In this document: positions 30,493 to 37,049 of the stretch, piece after piece
Layout of the letters: the number at the start of each line of letters is the position of its first letter
Position numbering within the stretch: the first letter of the stretch is position 1
Source of the DNA: Ruminococcoides intestinihominis
GTDB taxonomy: Bacteria > Bacillota > Clostridia > Oscillospirales > Acutalibacteraceae
NCBI RefSeq assembly: GCF_040096285.1
Contig: NZ_JBBMEY010000021.1
Coordinates: 1-37,049, forward strand
Reading direction: 5' to 3'
Length of the DNA stretch: 37,049 nt
Notes under the pieces: model-generated
Database searches by the model: none
What the model saw: the letters and a program-made list of their open reading frames with translations, nothing else
Told to the model about the DNA's origin: nothing
Made by a program: the position numbers and the translations under genes

Positions 30493-32232
30493 TTATTCCT
30501 CAATAATAGGAATTATCATATTTTCAAAGGAATTTCTCATTTTTGGGTGACGAATAAGAAAATGGATTGAAGGAGTTTTATTTTTTGAAACCAATACATA
30601 CTTACCTTGATGTATATAAATTTGAATATTTCTAAAAGGAAATTTATGATTTTCTATTGCCCTGTAATTAGCATTATTCTTTTCAAATTCTTTAATCAGT
30701 TGTAAATGTTCTTGATAATCTTCCCATGTGTAATAAATATCTTTTTCAAAGAACATACCTGAAAGTGGTAATGCAATAGGAAACTTCTCAAATTCATCTT
30801 TTGATAGGATTGGAATTTCTTCTGTAATGCAACTATGTTGCAAAATAGCATTTATCATTTCTTTTTGTAAAGAAACATAATCCATAATTTTATTCTGCAT
30901 TTCTTTATCAACATTATTATTGTTCAAGATACTTGACAACAATTTATCCGAAATTGTATGTAACGATAATGAAGACAAAATACAGTAACGATTTCCTTTT
31001 ACTTTAGAGTCTGAATATAAGAACTTTTCATATTCTTTATGTGAGTACTTGCTGTACACTTTCATTAATGGGGTAGCTTTGGAAAGTAAGCATTTTGCAT
31101 ATTCCTTGTAGTGAGCAACTTCATTTTTATTTTTTGTAAGGTAATACTTACCCTTATTATGGTAACCGGTAATTGCCTCACCAACTAAAGCAACAGTACC
31201 TGATACCTTGATTAAATGAGAAAAAGCACCTTCTGTTTGTCCTTTTAAGTAGTATGAAGATATTTGTCCTGTCATATACATAGGTATCCAACTTTCTAAA
31301 CCAAGCATCATATCTTCAAATGAACGGTCTATATTATGAATTTGATTAAAGTGAAGTCCTTTCTTTAGCATCAATGCCATACCAAACATCCATTTTTTTG
31401 GGAACTCAGGGTCTTTGGCCATTTCATTCATTGGCATATCACTGTACATAGTTACAGGCTCTTTAGATTTAGATAATACAGTAGCTTTTAGAAATTCAAG
31501 TTCACTTTCCATCATTTCTTTTAATCCATAGTAACTTTTTGAAGTAGGTAGCTGAAATGGTACAGTAGGCACTTTTAATTTGTCAAAATTAATTGCTCTT
31601 ATGTATTCATCTAAATTAAATTCATCAATTTTCTCAAGAAAACCTGATATATCATCTTTCTTTACTTTTACTGAATCGTTATCAGAAAGCCACTTTGCAA
31701 GTAATAAAGTATAATTATTAGGATTGTTTAACTTTGAACTGTCACAATTAATTAGTTTGGAAACTTGAATTTTATCTGAGTTACTATTATATCTACGAAC
31801 AATAAAACCTACTACATTGTTTATGAATTCTTGTGGATTAGCTGGTTGTCTTTGTCCATTCTTAATTCTCGAAATATATGATGGATCAAAATTCATAAAC
31901 TTTGATAATTCAGATATATTTACCGATAAAGTGTTAAGTAAAATATTGAAATTAGATTGCAAGTTTTTTGTATCAATAACAGTATTTTTAACCAAAGGTA
32001 AAAATTCACTTGTTACCGACTCAATAGTAAGAGATTTAATATCCTTAATCTTACTGATTTCAACTATGCCTTTAACTAAATTTGTGAAATTATCAGAATT
32101 AGATTCCGGTACTCTGTCACCTGATTTATATCTGCTAATCGTTGCAGTAGAAAGGCCTGAAGTATCAGATAAATCTTTAGCAGTACAATCAAGTAATTCT
32201 AAATATTCAATAAGTTTGTCCTTAAATTCCAT
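30493..32232 (-). CDS. Large transcriptional regulator with two N-terminal HTH domains
   Basis: 579 aa; AAGGAAG lies about 8 nt before the ATG. Residues 1-55 form an XRE/Cro-type HTH (TAKDLSDTSGLSTATISRYKSG) and residues about 90-135 a second one (VNISELSKFMNFDPSYISRIKNGQRQP). The remaining 440 residues have no recognised domain: mixed charged and aromatic segments such as 'KKWMFGMALMLKKGLHFNQI' and 'PIALPLSGMFFEKDIYYTWE', which may sense a ligand or bind RNA polymerase partners. There is no membrane segment. It is divergent from the secreted protein gene at 32501, with 268 bases of shared upstream DNA, so it may control that gene or itself. Confidence 0.75.
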   Translation of the reverse strand: MEFKDKLIEYLELLDCTAKDLSDTSGLSTATISRYKSGDRVPESNSDNFTNLVKGIVEISKIKDIKSLTIESVTSEFLPLVKNTVIDTKNLQSNFNILLNTLSVNISELSKFMNFDPSYISRIKNGQRQPANPQEFINNVVGFIVRRYNSNSDKIQVSKLINCDSSKLNNPNNYTLLLAKWLSDNDSVKVKKDDISGFLEKIDEFNLDEYIRAINFDKLKVPTVPFQLPTSKSYYGLKEMMESELEFLKATVLSKSKEPVTMYSDMPMNEMAKDPEFPKKWMFGMALMLKKGLHFNQIHNIDRSFEDMMLGLESWIPMYMTGQISSYYLKGQTEGAFSHLIKVSGTVALVGEAITGYHNKGKYYLTKNKNEVAHYKEYAKCLLSKATPLMKVYSKYSHKEYEKFLYSDSKVKGNRYCILSSLSLHTISDKLLSSILNNNNVDKEMQNKIMDYVSLQKEMINAILQHSCITEEIPILSKDEFEKFPIALPLSGMFFEKDIYYTWEDYQEHLQLIKEFEKNNANYRAIENHKFPFRNIQIYIHQGKYVLVSKNKTPSIHFLIRHPKMRNSFENMIIPIIEE

Positions 32233-32261
32233 ATTGCTACTTCCTTTAATTTTATATATTT

Positions 32262-32289
32262 ATTATACAACTATAATACTTATATTCAA
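32262..32289 (-). promoter_or_regulatory. Predicted promoter of the double-HTH regulator
   Basis: On the minus strand TTGAAT (32289-32284), 16 nt, TATAAT (32267-32262), 30 nt before the ATG at 32232. The divergent secreted-protein gene has a possible TATAAT at 32355-32360 without a clear -35. Confidence 0.55.
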
Positions 32290-32500
32290 TACCCTAGTTT
32301 CCATTTTGTCAATGCCTATTTGGAAATAATTCTATTACTTATAAATATATTTGTTATAATCTAATTAAAGATAACATATTTATTGATTATTTATTTAAGA
32401 AGTTACTTTCAATTTGTTTATCATATGAATATTTTTGATATTCTAAAGATAAAAAATTGAAATAATCAATATTATTTTTAAAGAAAGGCAGGAATTTATT

Positions 32501-34483
32501 ATGAAAAAAACTTTTAAGACAAAATGGTTAGCTATGTTTTTATCTTTGCTAATGGTTACATCATTAGTGCCTATGTCCGTTTATGCAGAAGATAATGATG
32601 ATCATTCTGTTAGGAACATTGACATTACAAATGTAACCTTTGATTACAAAGCAGGAATGTCACCGGTTGCAACTGCTAAGATAGCTAACAGTGATGCTCA
32701 CTATGAAATTGAGTGGGAGTGCTGGAGTGAAATAAGAGAAATAGATGAAACGACATCTTGTTCTGCGGCTTATTGGTACTCAAATCCTTCTTATATGCAA
32801 TTCCTTAAGGAAGATGAAAAGATTTACAACTTTAAAGACAAAATACAGTATTATTATTCAATACAGTTTAGAGCAAAAGACGGGTACACATTTCCTTCTG
32901 AAAATGAAATTTCCGTGACTATTAATGGTGAAAAGATTTCCTCGGAATATTATGATATTTATGATAGTAATATATTTGGCGTAAGTGATTTTAAAGATAT
33001 TAGACTTGCCCAAATTAGTAAAGTAGGAATTGGTGGAACAACTCTTTCATATCAAGTTGGTGATACACCAAAAGCAACTTCTTTTAAAAACTATGATAAC
33101 TATTATGATTACAATATTGAATATGAATATTGGGAAGAGATGGAAAGTAAAGATGATGGTTCAGTTGTACCGGTAGCCTATTGGTATTCTGATGAAGAAA
33201 AAAATAATGCTTTGCCTGATGATAAAAAGATAACTAAATTTGAAGAGGGCAAGACATATATGTACAGTATAGCCCTGAAAACTAATAACGGTCGTACATT
33301 TGCAGGTTCATCAAATTTCACATTTGTATTTGACGGTAATGTTATAAAGCCGGAAAATTATACTATTGGTGAAGACAACACAACTTTATTTGCATTTGCT
33401 CTAAAAACAATTAAACCTGTTAAGATAAAGTATATTGATAAGATTGAAGTCAATAATGCAAAGTTAAGCTTTAATGTTGGGGATAAACCTGTATTTACAG
33501 GTGAAGTTCCTAGTGATGCACCTTATTATATTGATAATGAAGGTTGGTTCACATATAAGGGTGGTATTACTTCTTCTGAATATTGGAACGGTAGATATGG
33601 TGATTTTGAAGGTAGTTGGGGTAAGTTAATAACTTCTTTTGAAGCTAACACTAAGTACAGCTATAATGTCTATGTAAAATTAACTGATGAAGGCTATAAT
33701 TCAGGTTATCGCTTTAATGAAAATACAAATATTGTTGTTAATGGTGTTACCTATAAATTTAATAATGAAACAACAAGTCTAGGTTTAAATGGCGAAACCA
33801 TATGGTATTATAACCTACTTGATATGACACCTAATAATGATAATCCTTGTATCAATGGTCATACAAAAGTAAGAACTGTAACAAAAGCTACAATCAATAA
33901 GAACGGCAAAATAGTAACTACTTGTTCAGTATGCAAAAAGACACTTTCAACAGCGATTATTCCTAAAATATCAAGTATTAAACTTTCAAGTAATACCTTT
34001 ACTTATAACGGTAAAACTATCAAACCGTCAGTTATAATTAAAGATTCTAAGGGTAAGAAAATCAATAATTCTAATTATACTGTTGCATACAGTAAAGGTC
34101 TTAAAAATGTTGGTAATTACAAGGTTACAATAAAGTTTAAAGGTAATTATAGTGGAACAGTTAACAAAACTTTTACTATTATTCCTAAATCAACAACCTT
34201 AACTAATTTATCTTCAAGTAAAAGGAAAGTAAAAGTTAAGTGGAAAAAGCAAGTTTCTCAAACTAACGGTTATCAGTTGCAATATAGTTTGAACTCTAAC
34301 TTTAAGAGTGCAAAATTATTAAATGTAACTAATAATAAAGTAACTACTAAATTAATTTCTAATTTGAAATCTAAGAAGAAGTATTATGTTCGTATTAGAA
34401 CTTACAAGAATGTTAAAGTCAACGGTAAGTCAACAAAGCTTTATTCTAAATGGAGCAAATCCTTAAATGTGAAAGTTAAATAA
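32501..34483 (+). CDS. Secreted repeat protein with C-terminal FN3-like domain
   Basis: 660 aa. Signal peptide at 1-29 (KK start, hydrophobic core WLAMFLSLLMVTSLVPM, cleavage near VYA-ED). Three related modules of about 130-150 residues follow, each opening with a line like ISKVGIGGTTLSYQVGDTP (about 43, 178 and 311) and containing 'YEIEWECWSE' or 'YNIEYEYWEE' and '...AYWYS'. Then comes a CxxC segment (CINGH...TTCSVCKKT, about 451-480), an Ig-like domain (SIKLSSNTFTYNGKTIKPSV, about 497-560) and a basic FN3-like domain (GYQLQYSLNSNFKSAKLLNV, about 568-660). There is no LPxTG motif, so it is released or held by charge to the wall. Likely a surface or adhesion protein. Confidence 0.8.
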   Translation: MKKTFKTKWLAMFLSLLMVTSLVPMSVYAEDNDDHSVRNIDITNVTFDYKAGMSPVATAKIANSDAHYEIEWECWSEIREIDETTSCSAAYWYSNPSYMQFLKEDEKIYNFKDKIQYYYSIQFRAKDGYTFPSENEISVTINGEKISSEYYDIYDSNIFGVSDFKDIRLAQISKVGIGGTTLSYQVGDTPKATSFKNYDNYYDYNIEYEYWEEMESKDDGSVVPVAYWYSDEEKNNALPDDKKITKFEEGKTYMYSIALKTNNGRTFAGSSNFTFVFDGNVIKPENYTIGEDNTTLFAFALKTIKPVKIKYIDKIEVNNAKLSFNVGDKPVFTGEVPSDAPYYIDNEGWFTYKGGITSSEYWNGRYGDFEGSWGKLITSFEANTKYSYNVYVKLTDEGYNSGYRFNENTNIVVNGVTYKFNNETTSLGLNGETIWYYNLLDMTPNNDNPCINGHTKVRTVTKATINKNGKIVTTCSVCKKTLSTAIIPKISSIKLSSNTFTYNGKTIKPSVIIKDSKGKKINNSNYTVAYSKGLKNVGNYKVTIKFKGNYSGTVNKTFTIIPKSTTLTNLSSSKRKVKVKWKKQVSQTNGYQLQYSLNSNFKSAKLLNVTNNKVTTKLISNLKSKKKYYVRIRTYKNVKVNGKSTKLYSKWSKSLNVKVK

Positions 34484-34490
34484 TTTACTT

Positions 34491-34519
34491 AAGTCACCTA
34501 TCATGTTGGTAGGTGACTT
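34491..34519 (+). terminator. Hairpin after the secreted repeat protein gene
   Basis: aagtcaccta (34491-34500) pairs perfectly with taggtgactt (34510-34519) around a 9-nt loop; the following bases (atttatat) are T/A-rich rather than a pure T run. Confidence 0.6.
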
Positions 34520-34535
34520 ATTTATATAGATAAAT

Positions 34536-34564
34536 TTGACAACGAAATATATTTATTATATACT
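34536..34564 (+). promoter_or_regulatory. Predicted promoter of the LRR_5 protein gene
   Basis: TTGACA (34536-34541), 17 nt, TATACT (34559-34564), only 28 nt before the ATG at 34592. Confidence 0.65.
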
Positions 34565-34591
34565 ATCCTCATAAACTATTTGGAGGGTGTT

Positions 34592-36955
34592 ATGAAAAGG
34601 ACATTATCAATTTTACTATCAATTATAACTTTGCTAAGTGTGTTCATTTTACCAACCAGTGTAAGTGCTGATGAAAATTTTGATGAAGTTGACACTAAGA
34701 ATGCTATTGCAGTAACTGTTAATGAAACACAGTACAAAGAGAGTGATTTAACTTTCACTAAAGAAGAACCTATGAGGACTTATAAGATTACTGCTGAAGA
34801 AGCCGGTGTTTACAGATTTTATGCTAACTCATCAGAAATTGTGGGTATGAAAGCATATTTGTTTAAACCTAATAATCTAAATCCTACTGAATATATAAAG
34901 TCTAGTTCACTTAATAAAGAAACCAGAAACGGTGGATTTGATATTACATATTATCTGGCAAAAAATGAAACTGTTTATCTTAAAGTAGCACTTAGAGATG
35001 TTTATTATTATGCCGGAAGAAAATTTGATTTTGTAATTGGTAAGAAAAAAGACTTAATAGCCAAAAATGGTTGCATTTATGAAAGTAGATTTGACAGATA
35101 TTTTGTTGTTGATAATTATATAAATAAGTATCAAAGTCTTACTATTGAGAATAAAATTAATAATTTACCTGTAGCAGGTGTAGATGAGGATGCCTTTAGA
35201 AATTGTAGATTTATTACATCAGTAAATATTCCTTCAGAATGTAAAACATTGCAAACCTACTGCTTTGATGGTTGTTATAACTTGAAATCTGTTAAACTTG
35301 CAGAAGGTGTAGAAGAATTAAAATATTATGCATTTCAAGGTACACAGATTGAAACTATTTATCTACCAAAGTCTATTGAATCACCGGATGCCTTAGAAGC
35401 TATGCTTAACTTAAAGACTATTACAGTTGCTAAGGATAATCCTTATTATACAGCAGTTAATGGTGTGCTTTTCACTAAAGATAAAAAGAAACTTGTTCGT
35501 TATCCTGCTCGTGGACCAAGAACTTATACTATTCCTAACGGTGTAGAAACTGTTTGTGACTCAGCTTTTAAAGATAGTTATGTTGAAAAGGTTTATTTTC
35601 CAAATACAGTGAAAAATATGATTGGTGATGTTTTTCATTATTGTGAAAGGCTTAAATATGTTAAACTAAATGAGGGTATTACTTCTATTGGTTCTTCTGC
35701 TTTTCAGGGTTGTGAAAGTTTAAGTTATATTAATATTCCATCAACTGTAAAAGATATTGGACTTTGTGCAATTAATGATGCAGGGATTAGAAGTATTGAA
35801 ATTCCTGAAAATGTATTTAAAATCGACGGTTACAGTATATATAACTGTAAATATTTAGATGCTATTGTGTTTAAAGGTAAAAGAACAGAAATTTCTACTG
35901 ATGCTTTCAGAAAGATAGATGTAAAAACTGTTTATGGACCTAAAGGTTCTACTGCTGAAAAATATGCTGAAGAAAAGGGCATTAATTTTGTTTCTACAAC
36001 ACTTGAAGATGGGGAAAAATGCACTAAGCATCATTATATAGAGACTGAATGTACAAAAATTCCTGATTGTATGAACTACGGTATATTTAAAACTAAATGT
36101 GCTATTTGTGGCAAAGCAGGTTCTAATAAAAAAGAACCATCATTAAATCATAATTTTGCAGATGAGGTTTGTAAATTTTGTGGCGTATCAACTACTAAAT
36201 ATGTAAATGTTGATTTTAATAAAACATACAGTGAAGTTGTTCCTATACCCGTTTCATCATTAGTAATTGAAAGGGATATAATCTTCAATGTTAATAAAGA
36301 TGGTAAGTATTTCTTTAATATCAGTAACTTAAGTGATAAAGTCCTAATTGACGCAACAATTATGAAAAATGATATTAGAAATATCCATTATGTAACAGAA
36401 TGTGCCAATAAGAGTTTCAAGAAATCATATATGTTGAGTAAAGGTGACCAATTAAAACTTAGAATTAGAGGATTGAATAGTACAGGTGAATATTATAATC
36501 AAAGCACCTATAAATACTATGAACCAATTAAGTTTAATTACAAAATTACTTGTGACCATATTTATAAGAATACAGTTGTAAAACCTACTTATGTTTCAGG
36601 TGGCTATACACTACATAAATGTTCTACTTGTGGATATAGTTATAAAGATAAGAAAACTGCTAAACTAAAGTTACAAAAACCAAACGGCTTAACTGTAAAA
36701 GGTGGTAAAAAGTCATTAACTGTTAGTTATAAGAAGGTTGCTAAGGCTACCGGTTATCAAATTCAGTATAGCCTATACAGTAATTTTAAATCAGTTAAAA
36801 CTATAAAATTAACAAAGAACAGTATAACTAAAAAAACTATTACAAAACTTAAAAGAAATAAAAAGTATTTTGTAAGAATTCGTTCGTATGTAGTACAGAA
36901 TAAAAAAACTACTTATTCTTCTTGGACTAAATCTAAAAAAGCTAAAACAAAATAA
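34592..36955 (+). CDS. Secreted LRR_5 (BspA-like) surface protein with FN3-like C-terminus
   Basis: 787 aa from ATG 34592, with GGAGGG 4 nt upstream; a TTG at 34580 lies before that site and is not used. Signal peptide 1-27 (KRTLSILLSIITLLSVFILP, cleavage near SVSA-DE). Residues about 30-155 form a beta-rich domain ('EAGVYRFYANSSEI'). From about 185 to 455 run BspA-type leucine-rich repeats (AFRNCRFITSVNIPSECKTL; FDGCYNLKSVKL; AFQGCESLSYINIPSTVKDI). Then come CxxC motifs (CAICG, CKFCG, CSTCG, about 508-690) and a basic FN3-like domain (TGYQIQYSLYSNFKSVKTIK, about 705-787) closely related to the end of the protein at 32501. BspA-like proteins mediate adhesion to host or other cells. The shared C-terminus suggests common attachment or export. 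Confidence 0.85.
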   Translation: MKRTLSILLSIITLLSVFILPTSVSADENFDEVDTKNAIAVTVNETQYKESDLTFTKEEPMRTYKITAEEAGVYRFYANSSEIVGMKAYLFKPNNLNPTEYIKSSSLNKETRNGGFDITYYLAKNETVYLKVALRDVYYYAGRKFDFVIGKKKDLIAKNGCIYESRFDRYFVVDNYINKYQSLTIENKINNLPVAGVDEDAFRNCRFITSVNIPSECKTLQTYCFDGCYNLKSVKLAEGVEELKYYAFQGTQIETIYLPKSIESPDALEAMLNLKTITVAKDNPYYTAVNGVLFTKDKKKLVRYPARGPRTYTIPNGVETVCDSAFKDSYVEKVYFPNTVKNMIGDVFHYCERLKYVKLNEGITSIGSSAFQGCESLSYINIPSTVKDIGLCAINDAGIRSIEIPENVFKIDGYSIYNCKYLDAIVFKGKRTEISTDAFRKIDVKTVYGPKGSTAEKYAEEKGINFVSTTLEDGEKCTKHHYIETECTKIPDCMNYGIFKTKCAICGKAGSNKKEPSLNHNFADEVCKFCGVSTTKYVNVDFNKTYSEVVPIPVSSLVIERDIIFNVNKDGKYFFNISNLSDKVLIDATIMKNDIRNIHYVTECANKSFKKSYMLSKGDQLKLRIRGLNSTGEYYNQSTYKYYEPIKFNYKITCDHIYKNTVVKPTYVSGGYTLHKCSTCGYSYKDKKTAKLKLQKPNGLTVKGGKKSLTVSYKKVAKATGYQIQYSLYSNFKSVKTIKLTKNSITKKTITKLKRNKKYFVRIRSYVVQNKKTTYSSWTKSKKAKTK

Positions 36956-36972
36956 TGAACAACCGATAAAAC

Positions 36973-37048
36973 AGTAAATATCCACCGGCTTAGCCGGTGG
37001 CTTTTCTTTTAACGCCTTAAAGGCTATGTTACTAGCTTCGTCTAAAGA
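36973..37048 (-). repeat. Right copy of the 76-bp terminal inverted repeat
   Basis: Perfect reverse complement of bases 1-76; one further base (37049) closes the window. Confidence 0.9.
36982..37010 (+). terminator. Rho-independent terminator inside the right repeat
   Basis: ccaccggc (36982-36989) and gccggtgg (36993-37000) form an 8-bp GC stem with loop tta, followed by cttttctttt. It ends transcription of the LRR_5 gene, whose stop is 27 nt upstream, so the dispersed repeat supplies the terminator of a resident gene. Confidence 0.75.
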
Positions 37049-37049
37049 C

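Noticed and set aside
31817..32329. 170-aa plus-strand open frame opposite the double-HTH regulator
   Set aside because: It lies antisense to a gene with clear HTH motifs, has no ribosome site and gives low-complexity hydrophobic sequence; a shadow frame.

Overview
The window is AT-rich bacterial DNA with dense gene packing, Shine-Dalgarno-type starts (AGGAG, GGAGG), sigma-A-like promoters, and secreted Sel1, LRR_5 (BspA-like) and CxxC/FN3 proteins. This suggests a low-GC Bacillota, most likely a gut Clostridia (Ruminococcus/Eubacterium-like). I saw no rRNA, tRNA, CRISPR array or phage structural gene. A perfect 76-bp inverted repeat forms the two ends of the window (1-76 and 36973-37048), so the sequence probably begins and ends in copies of one dispersed element.

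Left part (about 0.2-12.6 kb): a Sel1-repeat protein, a decayed gene fragment and a small unknown protein. Then comes a defence-like block: an SF1 helicase with a C-terminal nuclease, and an Mrr-type nuclease/nSTAND3 NTPase that is one long reading frame cut by a single in-frame TAA. A 60-aa protein and a 20-residue-repeat LRR-like protein with a frameshifted tail follow. On the minus strand, a coupled pair encodes a zinc-ribbon/DnaQ-like protein and a UvrD-like helicase.

Central part (about 12.8-28.7 kb): a type I restriction-modification island headed by a consensus promoter. It starts with the N-terminal stub of a larger PLD/helicase gene, then hsdM, a complex hsdS recombination locus, a DUF4365 putative nuclease, a DUF3644 HEPN-like protein, hsdR, a frameshifted DUF262/DUF1524 (GmrSD-like) gene and a frameshifted unknown gene. 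The hsdS locus is the most striking feature. Six copies of a 14-bp site (taaatgataattta), three in each orientation, lie in the codons for the conserved 'INDNL' helix or just after hsdS stop codons. They surround two upstream target-recognition halves (TRD1-a, TRD1-b), two downstream halves (TRD2-X, TRD2-Y, the latter silent and inverted) and a tyrosine recombinase. A 2,177-bp unit (TRD2-X, recombinase, TRD1-b) occurs twice in tandem, with its boundaries exactly at the 14-bp site. If circularised it would encode a complete HsdS plus its own recombinase. Inversion would change TRD2, and excision or insertion of the unit would change TRD1 and copy number.

Right part (about 28.7-37 kb): an apparently non-coding stretch with a promoter followed by two hairpins (possible small RNA), two small genes, an SDR oxidoreductase, a large double-HTH regulator, and two secreted repeat proteins with related basic FN3-like C-termini.

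At least three broken reading frames (near 8930, 26216 and 27682) are explained by one-base changes in T runs. This is either real decay of accessory genes or homopolymer error in the sequence.
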